DNA from: Hedera helix
Taxonomy: Eukaryota > Streptophyta > Magnoliopsida > Apiales > Araliaceae
Reading direction: 5' to 3'
DNA: 64,000 nt
Assembly: GCA_947179155.2 (NCBI GenBank)
Contig: OX359274.1
Location: 43,815,064 to 43,879,063, forward strand
Shown here: piece by piece, positions 47,586-58,429 of the stretch
How positions within the stretch are numbered: the first letter of the stretch is position 1
How the letters are laid out: the number at the start of each line of letters is the position of its first letter
The notes under the pieces: generated by a model
What the model was told of the DNA's origin: nothing
The model's input: only the letters and a program-made list of their open reading frames with translations
Database searches by the model: none
Translations under genes and position numbers: made by a program

Positions 47586-50500
47586 ATGAGGTCAAGCTCC
47601 TCCACCATATCTTCAAATTACAGCCGTACATTTGATCTGGCTGAAGATGATTTCAGGGATAATTATACCGGAGCAATGCTGCCGGTATTCCTCAACGACA
47701 TCAGACGTAACGCCGGCGGTGCCGCCGTGGATCAGAGCCTCCGTCATGAAGATTTAGTAGAAGTCACTTTAGAGCTCCAGGAAGATGACAACTCAATTGT
47801 CCTCTGCAGCATCGCTCCCCCGACCACCTCCGATGGCAAAGGCTCCTCCTCCTCCTCCGCCGGCGGTTTCCTACGGCGGAGCCCCTCCGCCAGCTGCAGA
47901 ATCGGGCGGAAATTCTCGTGGTTGAGAACGTGGTCGTTTTCGTCTGCGGAGGCTGATCACCGGGAGCTGACGACTCGCGACGCCATGAAAATGAAAGCCA
48001 AGCTCGTCCGGACAAAACCGAGCGCTCAACGAGCGTTAGGAGGATTGAGATTTATCAATAAGACCACCGTTGATTCGTCGGAACCGAACGAGCTCTGGAA
48101 AAAAGTGGAGTCCCGATTCGATTGTCTGGCAAAGGACGGACTGCTTTCTAGAATTGACTTTGCTGATTGCATTGGTACATACATTTACGGACTCCTTGAC
48201 TTTTGTTTCTTTCAATTTTTTGGTTTAATTGGATTTGGTGGATTGCAAATTACTGTTTGTTTGTTTAATAGGAATGGCGGACTCCATGGACTTTGCTTTG
48301 GGGGTGTTTGATGCCCTGGCAAGACGACGTCGTCGGGATAAGAAAATAGGACATATTACAAAAGCAGAGCTTCACGACTTTTGGCTGCAGATTTCGGACC
48401 AGAGTTTTGACGCTCGTCTTCAGATTTTCTTTGACATGTGATTGATTCTGCCCGCAACCCTCTACATCAAATCAAATAGAATAATTACTTCACTTTCTTT
48501 TTCTATTTTTTATTTTCCGGATTTTATCTGCAGGGCGGATAGCAATGAAGATGGAAGAATCACAAGGGATGAAGTGCAGGAGGTAAGATCCATATTGGTT
48601 ACCTTCCCTAAACCGGAAATTGTGTGTTTGTTTTTTTTATTTAAAATAAAAATTAAAAATTAAAATATTTAATTAGGTCAAGCCATATTGATGCTAGCGC
48701 CCAAATTCAATCCTTTTATAGTTCGACTTGTTTCAATGAACAAAATCGTGCCCTGTTCTTTTCACTTTTCCATCCTATGTAAAAAGAGTTTTATTTTAAT
48801 TATTAAGTTAATTTACAAAATTCTAAAATTCAACATTAGCATAATCATTTAATTTAATTTACACATTTGTAATCATTATAAACTGTGTAAAAATTTATAG
48901 AATTAAATTTTTTACTGTTTTAAAATTTTACATGAATCACGCCCATTTAAAATTTTAAAACTTTATAATTGATGTTACATTTATGAGCATTGGACATGTT
49001 GCACTTTCATTCAACGTTGTTTAGCCATATTGGGAGCTCATTTGGCAGAGCAGTGCGGTGGAATACATTTTTTTTTAATTAAATATAAAAAAATTGGGTG
49101 TTTGGTAACTTAGAAATTGCTTTTCATGAATAAAGATTTTGGTTGAAAATATTTTTGCAAATTAGTGCTTTTGGTAGAAGTACTTTTAGCCTAAACAAAA
49201 TTTATGAATTTGTGCTTAAATTGTTAAGGAAAAATTAAAAGTTCATACAACATAATTTTGTATAATGTATTGAATTTTACAATTATATAACAAAACAATA
49301 TTTAAGCTTTTTTTTTATTTATAAAAAATACTTTTTCCAAAACTCTACATTTAAAAATATTTCATTTCATTGCACCGCGCCATACTGCTCCTATAAAAGG
49401 CACATTATACTGCTTTTTTAATATTAAATTATAATTATTACCAAAAACGAATATGTACAAGTATGTCTTCGAGAATCTTAATATGTTGTGAATAAAATTG
49501 TTTAGAAGTCAAATCTCATCTTAGCTGAAGATTATTATTCCAAAACATTGCGTCTCTGGCGCCAACGAAAAACACGATCACATCAAAGTTGGTAGGCACA
49601 GTAGTTGCACAAGTTAAGTAGATAACGAATAATTTAGTGTGATTAGCGAGAAATAATAATTTAGTGTGTAGTCAATTTTAATGGAGCTTTCAATTTCTTT
49701 GTTGCAGCTAATCATGCTAAGTGCTTCTGCAAATAAGCTGGGCAAACTGAAAGAACGGGCAGAGGAATATGCTTCATTGATTATGGAAGAATTAGACCCT
49801 GAAAATCTTGGATATATTGAGGTAACATATATAGAAAGAATAACCTGTTGAATAAATCTTAAAGAGGAGAAAATATGATCATTAAAATAATCTATGATTT
49901 CAGTGGATATTTGATGATTATATTAGCAGCCTCTCAATTTTAAAAATTTACACCACCAAAGCATGTGCTAGAGTCAACGTAATAATTATACATGACCAGG
50001 ACCAAGTATAGAAAGTGAGTGTATGTATAATCAATTTGTAATTTTTTAGCCTTTTGGCTGGGAATTGAGATAGTTGTCTCAAATTGAGTTTGTACCTCCT
50101 TTACCCCATTGTAATGGGTAAGTTATAGTTTATAAATAAAAACTTAAAATTACAACCACCAACCAAAAAAATCCAAAAAGAAGAATATCTTGTCGGGTAA
50201 GAGTGAAGACATACATGAAATAACAAATGACCACCAAAGCATGTGCCAGAGTCCATGTAATTACAAATGACCATAGTTGTCAATTTAGCGAGTCGATATC
50301 CCACTTCTTAAGCGATTAGTCAACTTGTCGTCCAACTAATCATCGGTAAAATGATAAATTATTTATAATACTCATTATATATATTTCTCTGTGTGTGGTT
50401 TGTGTGCGTGCACACATACATATATTTTTAAAATTTTAAATTACAGTTAACATAAAACAATTTATAATTTCACTATTTAAACTATTAAATATTATTGATA

Positions 50501-51313
50501 ACTATATGATATTGACACATTACTAACGTTATTTATACAACATTAATACTATTGTATAATTATATATATATATTTATATATATATATAGGGCAATGATCT
50601 ATAGTAAATATTTATTATAGAGTAAGATAGGACAAATAACATTCATACTATCCATTATAGGGATTAACGACTGAGATTAAAAAATTGAAACCCGTCGTCC
50701 GCTACTATTAGTAGTGGATGAGAAAATACAAATTTTTCGGTACTCGCTACTAATAATAGCGGATGTAACCGTCGTCCGCTACTTGTTACTATTAGTAGCG
50801 AATGTCGTAAATTCACTTTTTATCTCGACTGTTTATTCTTGTATTAGATGATAGAGATGGTGTTTACCCATTTTGATCCATAACAAATATTTGTTATAGG
50901 GTATTATATTGCTGATAGTTATTACTTGTTCTAGATTATTTTTGCTTTTAATTTTAATTTATTATTAAAATTATATAACAAATAAATATATACTTGTATT
51001 TATTTGTACAATTTAAAATACATTTACCAAAGGGTCTGGTTGGAATCTTAAAAATTTAATTAAATTGTTTTTTTTTTATTTCCCAGATTTCGGTGACATT
51101 ATTCCAATCAACATTTCTGATGATCGGAATCTTGGTTTAAGAAACACTATTGTTATTCGGGTGAAAATAATTTCCATTTATTATTAATAAATATTTATAT
51201 ATTGGTGCTAGTTTTTCCTGTTATTCTTTCAGTGAATATTTTTGGGAGATATTTATATTGGTGATAAGGATTACCTATTATTTAGTTTTTATTTATTTTG
51301 AGACATCTATTTT

Positions 51314-51366
<53 letters not shown>

Positions 51367-54300
51367 AATAGTATAGTCTCAAATTGATATAGTATTCTTG
51401 AAGGATTTCTGTACTTTTTTCATAATGATGAGAGTACCCCTAAAATAGTATTCTTGAAGAATTTTCGTACTTTTTTCATAATGACAAGAGTATCCATGGA
51501 GTATTGGCCTAAGACACTTTGTATTCCAAAGTGACCTTCAGAGAGTGAAGTGAGTTCTTGTAGTTTTTAGGACACGTGGCACGTTTCTATTGGTGTGACA
51601 GCAGGCCCCATCATTTGCATTACCCCTTAATTAATGCATATATTGCGCTAAATAAAATCGTTAAAAATATATTCTTGATCCAAAAATTCTGAAAAAATTA
51701 TATGTCATAAAGGACTTGATTTTTAACATTATATCCAAAAATCTCGATTTTTGGAGGTTTGGAGCATTAGTTTTGAAAAATCGAAAAAGGTCCAAATGAT
51801 TTTTTTGTAGAAAATTGAAAATTAGGAGGTGTAAATGTAAATAAAAAAATTATTAAAAAACGGATTCATAATGAGAAGGGTCGATTCCTATAAACTCACC
51901 ATTTAGGTGGTGGGTAATAAACTTAATTTATTTTGCAATTACTGTTCCACTTAAGGTCGCCCTTAATAATATTACAAGGGTGACCGAAATGAGTGGCGCA
52001 CTGTAGCATAGCAGAGCTACCCATGGCAGTTTTTGATTGGTTGGCATGAAAAATGTGGCAAGAAAAAAACTTTAGTCTTTTCTTCTTTGTTGTCGATATT
52101 TTTTCTTAGCAAAGTAAACTCTTGGTCGCATATTTGTTTGCATTTTTAATTAGCTGGGTTTACGGGTCAATTGAAATTTGGAATAGGGTCGGGTAAAAGT
52201 AAATTAAAATGTGGGTTTATTCCCAAGTAGTCATACTAGAGATCAAGTCGGGCAAATCGATCGTCGATTTGAATTGACTAGGCGACGACTAATTGTTCAA
52301 ATCACACGACTTAGTGGCGACAACCAAATCGAGCTATCGACTTGCACTTCTAACAACGATCATCGCCAACTAGTCATTGCTTAAGCGACACTTGATAACT
52401 ATGCAAATGACCAAGACCAAGTTTTGAAAGTTAGTGTATAATCAATTTGTAATTTTTTTGCCTTTCGGCTGGGATCAGATGGCTACAATTCATTCATTTA
52501 TTTATTTTATTGATTGATCTTATAATTGAGATATGTCACGCATTGAGTTTGTTCCTCCTTCACCCCATTGTAACGGGTAAGTCATAATTTATAAATGAAA
52601 ACATCAAATTACCAAAAAAAAAAGAAAAGAAAGAAAATCAAAAAAGAAGAATACCTTGTGTGAAAACATACGAGTGACAAATCCTGAATTACCCTTTATA
52701 CAGTTATGGCAGTTGGAAGCACTTCTTCTTCAAAGGGACAACTACATGAACTATAGCAGACCTCTCAGCACGGCAAGCGTAGGCTGGAGCCAAAACTTAA
52801 ACACCTTCATGGCCAGAAGCTTGGTGCGTCGAATAAGCAGCAAACTCAAGTGCCTGGCACTAGAGAACTGGCAAAGGGGATGGATCTTGTTGCTATGGGT
52901 GGGAGCTATGGCTGGACTCTTCGCCTGGAAATTTTTTCGGTACAAAGAAATGGCCGCCTTTCAAGTCACGGGCTATTGCTTGACAACAGCTAAAGGGGCT
53001 GCTGAAACTCTAAAGCTGAACATGGCACTCATTCTGTTACCAGTTTGTCGAAATATGCTGACATGGCTCCGGTCTACAAGAGCTACACTATTCATCCCTT
53101 TCGACGACAACATTAATTTTCACAAGGTATAAAAGAGAATGATATAGTTATGACTATATGCATTAGGCCCATTAAGGTGCTGATATATGTACACGTGCAA
53201 CTATCACTAAGGGGTATTGTACATCCTAATATGCATTGTAGTATTGTACAGTACAAACTCACAATGCATATAAGGACGTACAACTATCACTAAGGGGTAT
53301 ACATATGTCGACACCTTATACATCAATGATCTAAATAAAATTAGTACAAGCAGTTTTATACATGAACAAAATAATTATTGAGAACTTGTAAACTATAAAC
53401 AGAACAATGGTTCAAGTACTTTAAAATAGTATGTCCTTGAGTTTACTGTTATTAAAAAAATTTAATACCCCATTCTTGTCAGAGTTCTGTTTACAAAAAG
53501 CTGTTTGTAAAACATGTTTCAATTGGTAAGGCTTACATTTTTTAAGTCTCTACCTGATACTTATAGTGCCAATTTTCAGATAATTGCTTGTGCTATAGGG
53601 ATTGGAGTCATCGTTCATGCGGGCAACCATATGGCTTGTGATTTCCCTCGACTGGTTAACTCGTCGCCAGAAAAATTTGCTCTCATAGCCTCAGATTTCA
53701 ATAACAGAAAGCCTAGCTACAGAAACCTTTTAACTGGTGTTGAAGGAATAACTGGGATTTCCATGGTGATATTATTGATCATTGCATTTACGCTAGCAAC
53801 AAGACACTTGAGGAAAAATCTGGTGAAGCTGCCAGCACCTTTAAACCGATTGACTGGATTCAATGCATTCTGGTTCTCCCATCATCTTACTTGCCTAGTT
53901 TACATATTGCTACTAATCCATGGGAACTTCTTGTACTTCGTCCACAAATGGTATAAAAAAACGGTAAGAACTTTGATATAATTACTCTATTTCAACAATT
54001 TAAGAATCTGAACTATATATGATTGATATGGAATTGATTATAGTAACTTGTATAAAATTCTAAAAACACTCGGTGTCTCAGGCATGGATGTACATCTCTG
54101 TTCCCCTGTTCCTCTATGTGGCAGAGCGGAGTTTGAGAACATGTCGATCAGAACACTATTCGGTTAGGATCTTGAAGGTAATTAACTTTTGATATTCATA
54201 TATATTTACACAGTTTCATTTATATTGTCGCGAGGGGAGCAAATTCGATTCACCAGAGGCCTTATGCTCTTTTTTCAGGTTTCATTACTACCAGGAGATG

Positions 54301-56867
54301 TCTTCAGCATTATCATGTCAAAGCCAAATGGATTCAAGTACAAAAGTGGACAGTACATATTTCTACAGTGCCCAACAATATCTCCATTTGAATGGTTAGT
54401 TTGTATTTGCGCAGATGCAAATCTTCATTTAGTCACTTTGGCACTCCTTGTGAGCTGTGAAATACCTCTTTGACACCTCTTCAGGCATCCATTTTCTATA
54501 ACTTCAGCACCTGGAGATGACTACCTCAGCGTTCACATCCGGACAATAGGAGACTGGACTCAAGAACTAAAACGAGTAGTTTCTGAGGATTGTGGCTCAG
54601 CATGTGTGATTGGTCGAGCAAAGTTTGGACAAATCAGGAATGTGGATCAAAGAGGGTAATTTATTATTTATAATCTTTATTGATATGACGCTTTATAAAT
54701 GGGTAAAACTAATCAACATAATTTATGTTGCAGTTTACCAAAATTGTTTGTAGATGGACCTTACGGTGCTCCAGCGCAGGACTACCAAAACTATGATGTG
54801 CTACTTCTTGTTGGGCTTGGAATTGGAGCAACTCCTTTTATAAGTATTCTTAGAGATCTATTGAACAATACAAGAACAGTTGAAGATCAAGGGGTATGAT
54901 TCATTCATCCGCAGCATTGTTTTTCTAAATTTTCTAATGCTGTTTCTTCTAATCTATTCTATGATATTTGTTGTACTGATGCCGGATTAGGATTCAAACA
55001 CAGAAACCACTAAATCGGAAGATAGCCGTACTAGCTTTGCTTCTTCAAGTTTGACACCAAGTGACAAAAAGAAAACACAGAAGACTAGGCGTGCACATTT
55101 CTACTGGGTTACCAGGGAGCCTGGCTCCTTTGAATGGTTTGAAGGAGTAATGAATGAAGTTGCAGAAATGGATCACAAGGTAATACATATATACTTTGAT
55201 AACAATTCAGCACGATAACGTGTTAGTAATAATTTTCATAGCACGTCCCCAATTCAATGTGCTAACTACTAACACTCTACGTTCTTGAATTACTCTGAAA
55301 CTTAAAGGGCCAAATAGAGATGCACAATTATCTTACTAGTGTTTATGAAGAGGGTGATGCAAGGTCAACACTGATCACTATGGTCCAAGCTCTCAACCAT
55401 GCCAAACATGGTGTTGACATCCTATCTGGAACCAGGGTATGAGCCTATTATTATCTTAGCAGTTATCACTTGACATAACTAATTGAAGGTCAAAATTATT
55501 CCATAGTTGCCCTTTTCTATCTACTAATGTTGCAGATAAATTGTATAATAAGACTTGCATAGCTGCTAATAAGCAAGTATCGCCTCGCTGAGAGTATAAC
55601 ATACAAACTCGATTTTGTTGCAGGTGAGGACACATTTTGCAAGGCCAAATTGGAAAGAAGAGTTCACTAAGATAGGTTCGAAGCATCCATTTGCCACAGT
55701 AGGTAAGGAGACTCGGTTTCAATATTACATACGTACAAGGTAGATCAGACAGCTGATCTTGAGAACTAAACCTAATTGCCTTAAAGGAACAATATGCTAT
55801 ACAGTGTTCTAGTAAACATTTGGTAAAGATAATATAAAGAAAACATATGCCACAGCATTTTGTAGACAATCTAATGACTAGTATAAATAGCACATGACCC
55901 TCGGTTAAGAAAAACATTGACACACTTAGGGGTGCACAATAAATCGAAAATAACCGAAAAACCGACCCTACTGAACTGACAATAAACTAAACCAAAAATT
56001 ACAAAATCAATGAAGCGAAAGTTTAAAAAAAAAAAACAAAAAAATCGGCCGGTCGATTTCGGTTTAGTTTGCAAAAAACCGAAACCGACCGAACCAACCG
56101 AATACTTAAAATTATAATATAATTATATAATTTATATACTTTACTAATAATTATTTATTTTATATAATTATATATTATAAAATATAAATACATTACTTTA
56201 CTACTTATTTGGTGAGCAGTGACTCTAAACATGATTCTCCCATTTAATGCTTTAGATGTTACTGTCCAGAGCTCTCACATAAGGAGAATCATAATATTGT
56301 ACTATCAATTCTACTTCACTGAATTGGACCTGATGCAAGGGCAAAGGAGTGCGTTTAGTTCTTTCACCAAGACTGTTGATCTAAACCAGGAATCTCTTTC
56401 CAATAATACCAATTTGGATCATCCTACTGCCTGGAATAATGTGCTAAATGAGTATGCAGAATTCTGGTTCCAATCGTTTTCCTGTGCTAACTGCTAAATG
56501 AGTATGCTAGAATTTTGCTCAAGTTTTATAACAGAATAAACCGCTTAAACCGAAAATCAAATAGATCAATAACCGACTATGGAGTAAAAGTTTGGTCGGT
56601 TTTGGTTTTTAATTTTTTGTAACCATTTTAAATGGTTTTGTTTTTTTTTTACATACAAAACCGACCAAACCGACCGTTGTGCACCCCTAGACACAGTATC
56701 AATGTTAATTATGTGAAGGTCAAGAAATGCTGATTACAAAAGGATTGTACTTTGCAGGAGTGTTCTACTGTGGTATGCCTATGCTAGCGAAAGAGCTGAA
56801 GCAGTTGTCACATGAGCTAACTCACAAGACATCCACTCGCTTCGAGTTCCATAAGGAGTATTTCTAA
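47586..56867 (+). CDS. RBOHE: Respiratory burst NADPH oxidase (RBOH), E-type, 14 exons
   Basis: Plasma-membrane flavocytochrome that moves electrons from cytosolic NADPH through FAD and two haems to oxygen, giving apoplastic superoxide. My exons: 47586-48174, 48272-48437, 48534-48582, 49708-49821, 52704-53126, 53580-53963, 54082-54177, 54279-54394, 54485-54655, 54734-54893, 54991-55179, 55308-55436, 55624-55702, 56758-56867. All use GT/AG and join in frame to 924 residues, the usual RBOH length. The N-terminus is Ser/Arg-rich; an EF-hand loop DSNEDGRITRDE lies at 254-265. Membrane helices begin near 365. Haem-region histidines are in HAGNH (460, 464) and SHHL (548, 549). FAD motif HPFSITSAP starts at 647, NADPH motifs DGPYGAPAQ at 710 and GLGIGATPF at 730; it ends FEFHKEYF. 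The phrases ISDQSFDARLQIFFDM and ALENWQRGW favour the Arabidopsis RBOHE group (tapetum cell death), from memory. The acceptor before exon 12 is weak. Confidence 0.93.
48583..49707 (+). other. RBOH intron 3 (1.1 kb)
   Basis: AT-rich. At about 49030-49400 there are inverted-looking ends (GGGAGCTCATTTGGCAGAGC and, reversed, GGAGCAGTATGGCGCGGTGC), suggesting a decayed MITE of about 370 bp. No coding. Confidence 0.5.
50586..50905. mobile_element. MITE in RBOH intron 4
   Basis: Inverted ends: TAGGGCAATGATCTATAGTA at the left and, reversed, CCCTATAACAAATATTTGTT, then ATGGATC at the right. The interior has a cluster of CGTCCGCTACTATTAGTAGC-type direct and inverted motifs (50695-50810), able to fold. 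Confidence 0.6.
51316..51362. repeat. (TA)n microsatellite in RBOH intron 4
   Basis: Uninterrupted TA run of about 45 bp. Confidence 0.93.
55927..56689. mobile_element. hAT-type MITE in last RBOH intron, with embedded open frame
   Basis: Perfect 13-bp ends TAGGGGTGCACAA and TTGTGCACCCCTA, followed inward by CCGAC(C)-rich sequence. The flanks GACACACT (55919-55926) and GACACAGT (56690-56697) match at 7 of 8 bases, as for hAT. The middle (about 56210-56515) is unlike the usual CCGAAA-rich filler and contains a 92-codon frame (56219-56497) with mixed composition, so it may be a captured host fragment. I do not recognise the peptide. Confidence 0.85.
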
Positions 56868-58013
56868 AGCAGGAGTATTTGCAACCAAATTCTCCTCCTG
56901 GTTCTTATACTTGTTTATTTTTTTCCTTTTGAGAAAGAGATTATTCAAATGATTTACGATTATATGACTATAAGCAACATGATGATGCATATATTACACC
57001 ACTGATGTAGTCATGCAGTTTTTTACAGATTAGAATAATCAAAGGAAATTAAAGAAAGTATAGATAGTTGTATTAACTTTGTCGGCAATAACAGCTAAGT
57101 TGATTTATTAAGATCTGAAACATAAACATTGTTACAGACCAATAATAAAATATTTTGAGCTTTCCATTGTTGCAGTTGTTTGAATTTGTTAAGCTTTGAT
57201 TCCAAATACAGATAGTGAATTCTCAGCTAATAGTGTGGCTGCAATAACTCAGGTAGTATATGTCAAGAGATGGAGTAAAATGGAACATCTACACTTGACA
57301 TTTTGTTTACTCACGAAAGGCTTAGTTCAGACGCCTAGCTATTGGGAGGACCGGGGAGTCCAAGCCTCGCATGCGGCACGCGCATATAAGGCACTAAAAT
57401 TCATGTTTAGAACTCAACTTGACACAAAAGTGTTAGTTGGTCTTGGGCTCTATTTATGTATATTAGTCACATTCTTAACAATCCAAAGTGTGTCAATTGA
57501 AAGTTTCTTCTCTTCAATCACATTCCATCAATAACGGAAAACTTCTCGGAATTCAAGATCATCTCACACCTTTTGAAAAGGTTCAGTGGAAGCAATCAAA
57601 GAGGTTCACCAACCCCATTCATCGATCTTCCATAACTTTAGTACAGTTGTAGGAAGAGTATCACAGAGCCCGCGTGTTGCATGCCCACACATATATGATA
57701 ATAATATATCTATTTGGAACTCAACTTAATACAAAAGTTTAAATTATCATGACTTATATTCATTCATATATATTAATCATTTACTTTTCTATTGTTTCTT
57801 AAATGTGAGACTCTCAACTCGTTCATAAATTCTTAACACTAGCTTCACCTTAAATAGGCTGTAATAGTTTATCTACAATGCCATTGTGCCTATCGCAAAA
57901 AAAAAAAAGCCCTACAAATTGTGAGCATATATAGCAAAATTTTATTGAAAAACAAAATCAATTAAATAAAGAAAAAGCTAAACAATATCAGAGGTAACCA
58001 AATAAGCCGGGAG
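56868..58013. other. RBOH 3' flank and spacer to PRXQ
   Basis: The first few hundred bases should hold the RBOH 3' untranslated region. At 57196-57534 a 112-codon frame (plus) covers a GC-richer patch (57330-57390) and ends in hydrophobic residues. I recognise no family and it lacks promoter or splice context. Two blocks (about 57390-57440 and 57700-57745) share GGAACTCAACTTAATACAAA-type sequence, suggesting a diverged repeat. Confidence 0.45.
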
Positions 58014-58210
58014 TAATTATTCAGTGGTCCGTTATATGGTGCCCAGACCAATCACATCTCCCCGTTTCAGTGGCCCAAGAGCTACATCAGACCAATCACA
58101 TCTCCCCATTTCAGTAGATCCAGAGCTACAAGCAGTGAAACACCACTGAAATAGGGAAATATGATTGGTCTGAAACACCACGTGACGATGCCTAGAACCA
58201 CTGAATAATT
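58014..58210. promoter_or_regulatory. Foldback element with CCAAT and G-box motifs upstream of PRXQ
   Basis: Ends AATTATTCAGTGGT (58015) and ACCACTGAATAATT (58210) are inverted, and the inverted similarity continues through AGACCAATCA for about 60 bp, so this is a small MITE. A 44-bp direct repeat (58044 and 58088) adds a second CCAAT box; a third lies inverted at about 58163-58167. A G-box CACGTG sits at 58179-58184. All lie 220-410 bp before the PRXQ start. The motifs are seen; any effect on PRXQ is inference. Confidence 0.7.
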
Positions 58211-58429
58211 TTTCATAAGGTAGAAGAAGTACCCATGTAATAAAGGGATGGGGTCAGCAATCGCCCACGCCAATAACCCAAATTCCTATCCCCATCTACA
58301 TTCCATTGGCTCCTAATTCACATTCCCCTTATCTCTCTCCCTCTCCTCAACTCAAACATTTCATCTGCATTCTGCAACCACATAAGAAAATATTCAAAAA
58401 AACATTGTAAAGTTAAACATAGGCTATTA

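Larger units (their letters stand above)
49822..52703 (+). other. RBOH intron 4 (2.9 kb, the longest)
   Basis: Contains a MITE at about 50586-50905, a (TA)n tract at 51316-51362, and two related stretches (about 49965-50180 and 52410-52620) that share GACCA(A/G)GACCAAGT, CAATTTGTAATTTTTT-GCCTTT, GGCTGGGA and CACCCCATTGTAA(C/T)GGGTAA. The second copy lies just before exon 5, so part of the intron arose by direct duplication. Confidence 0.6.

Noticed and set aside
47764..48015. Antisense frame over RBOH exon 1
   Set aside because: GC-rich shadow of the RBOH N-terminus.
57196..57534. 112-codon frame between RBOH and PRXQ
   Set aside because: No recognised domain or expression signals. Noted in the spacer entry but not called as a gene.
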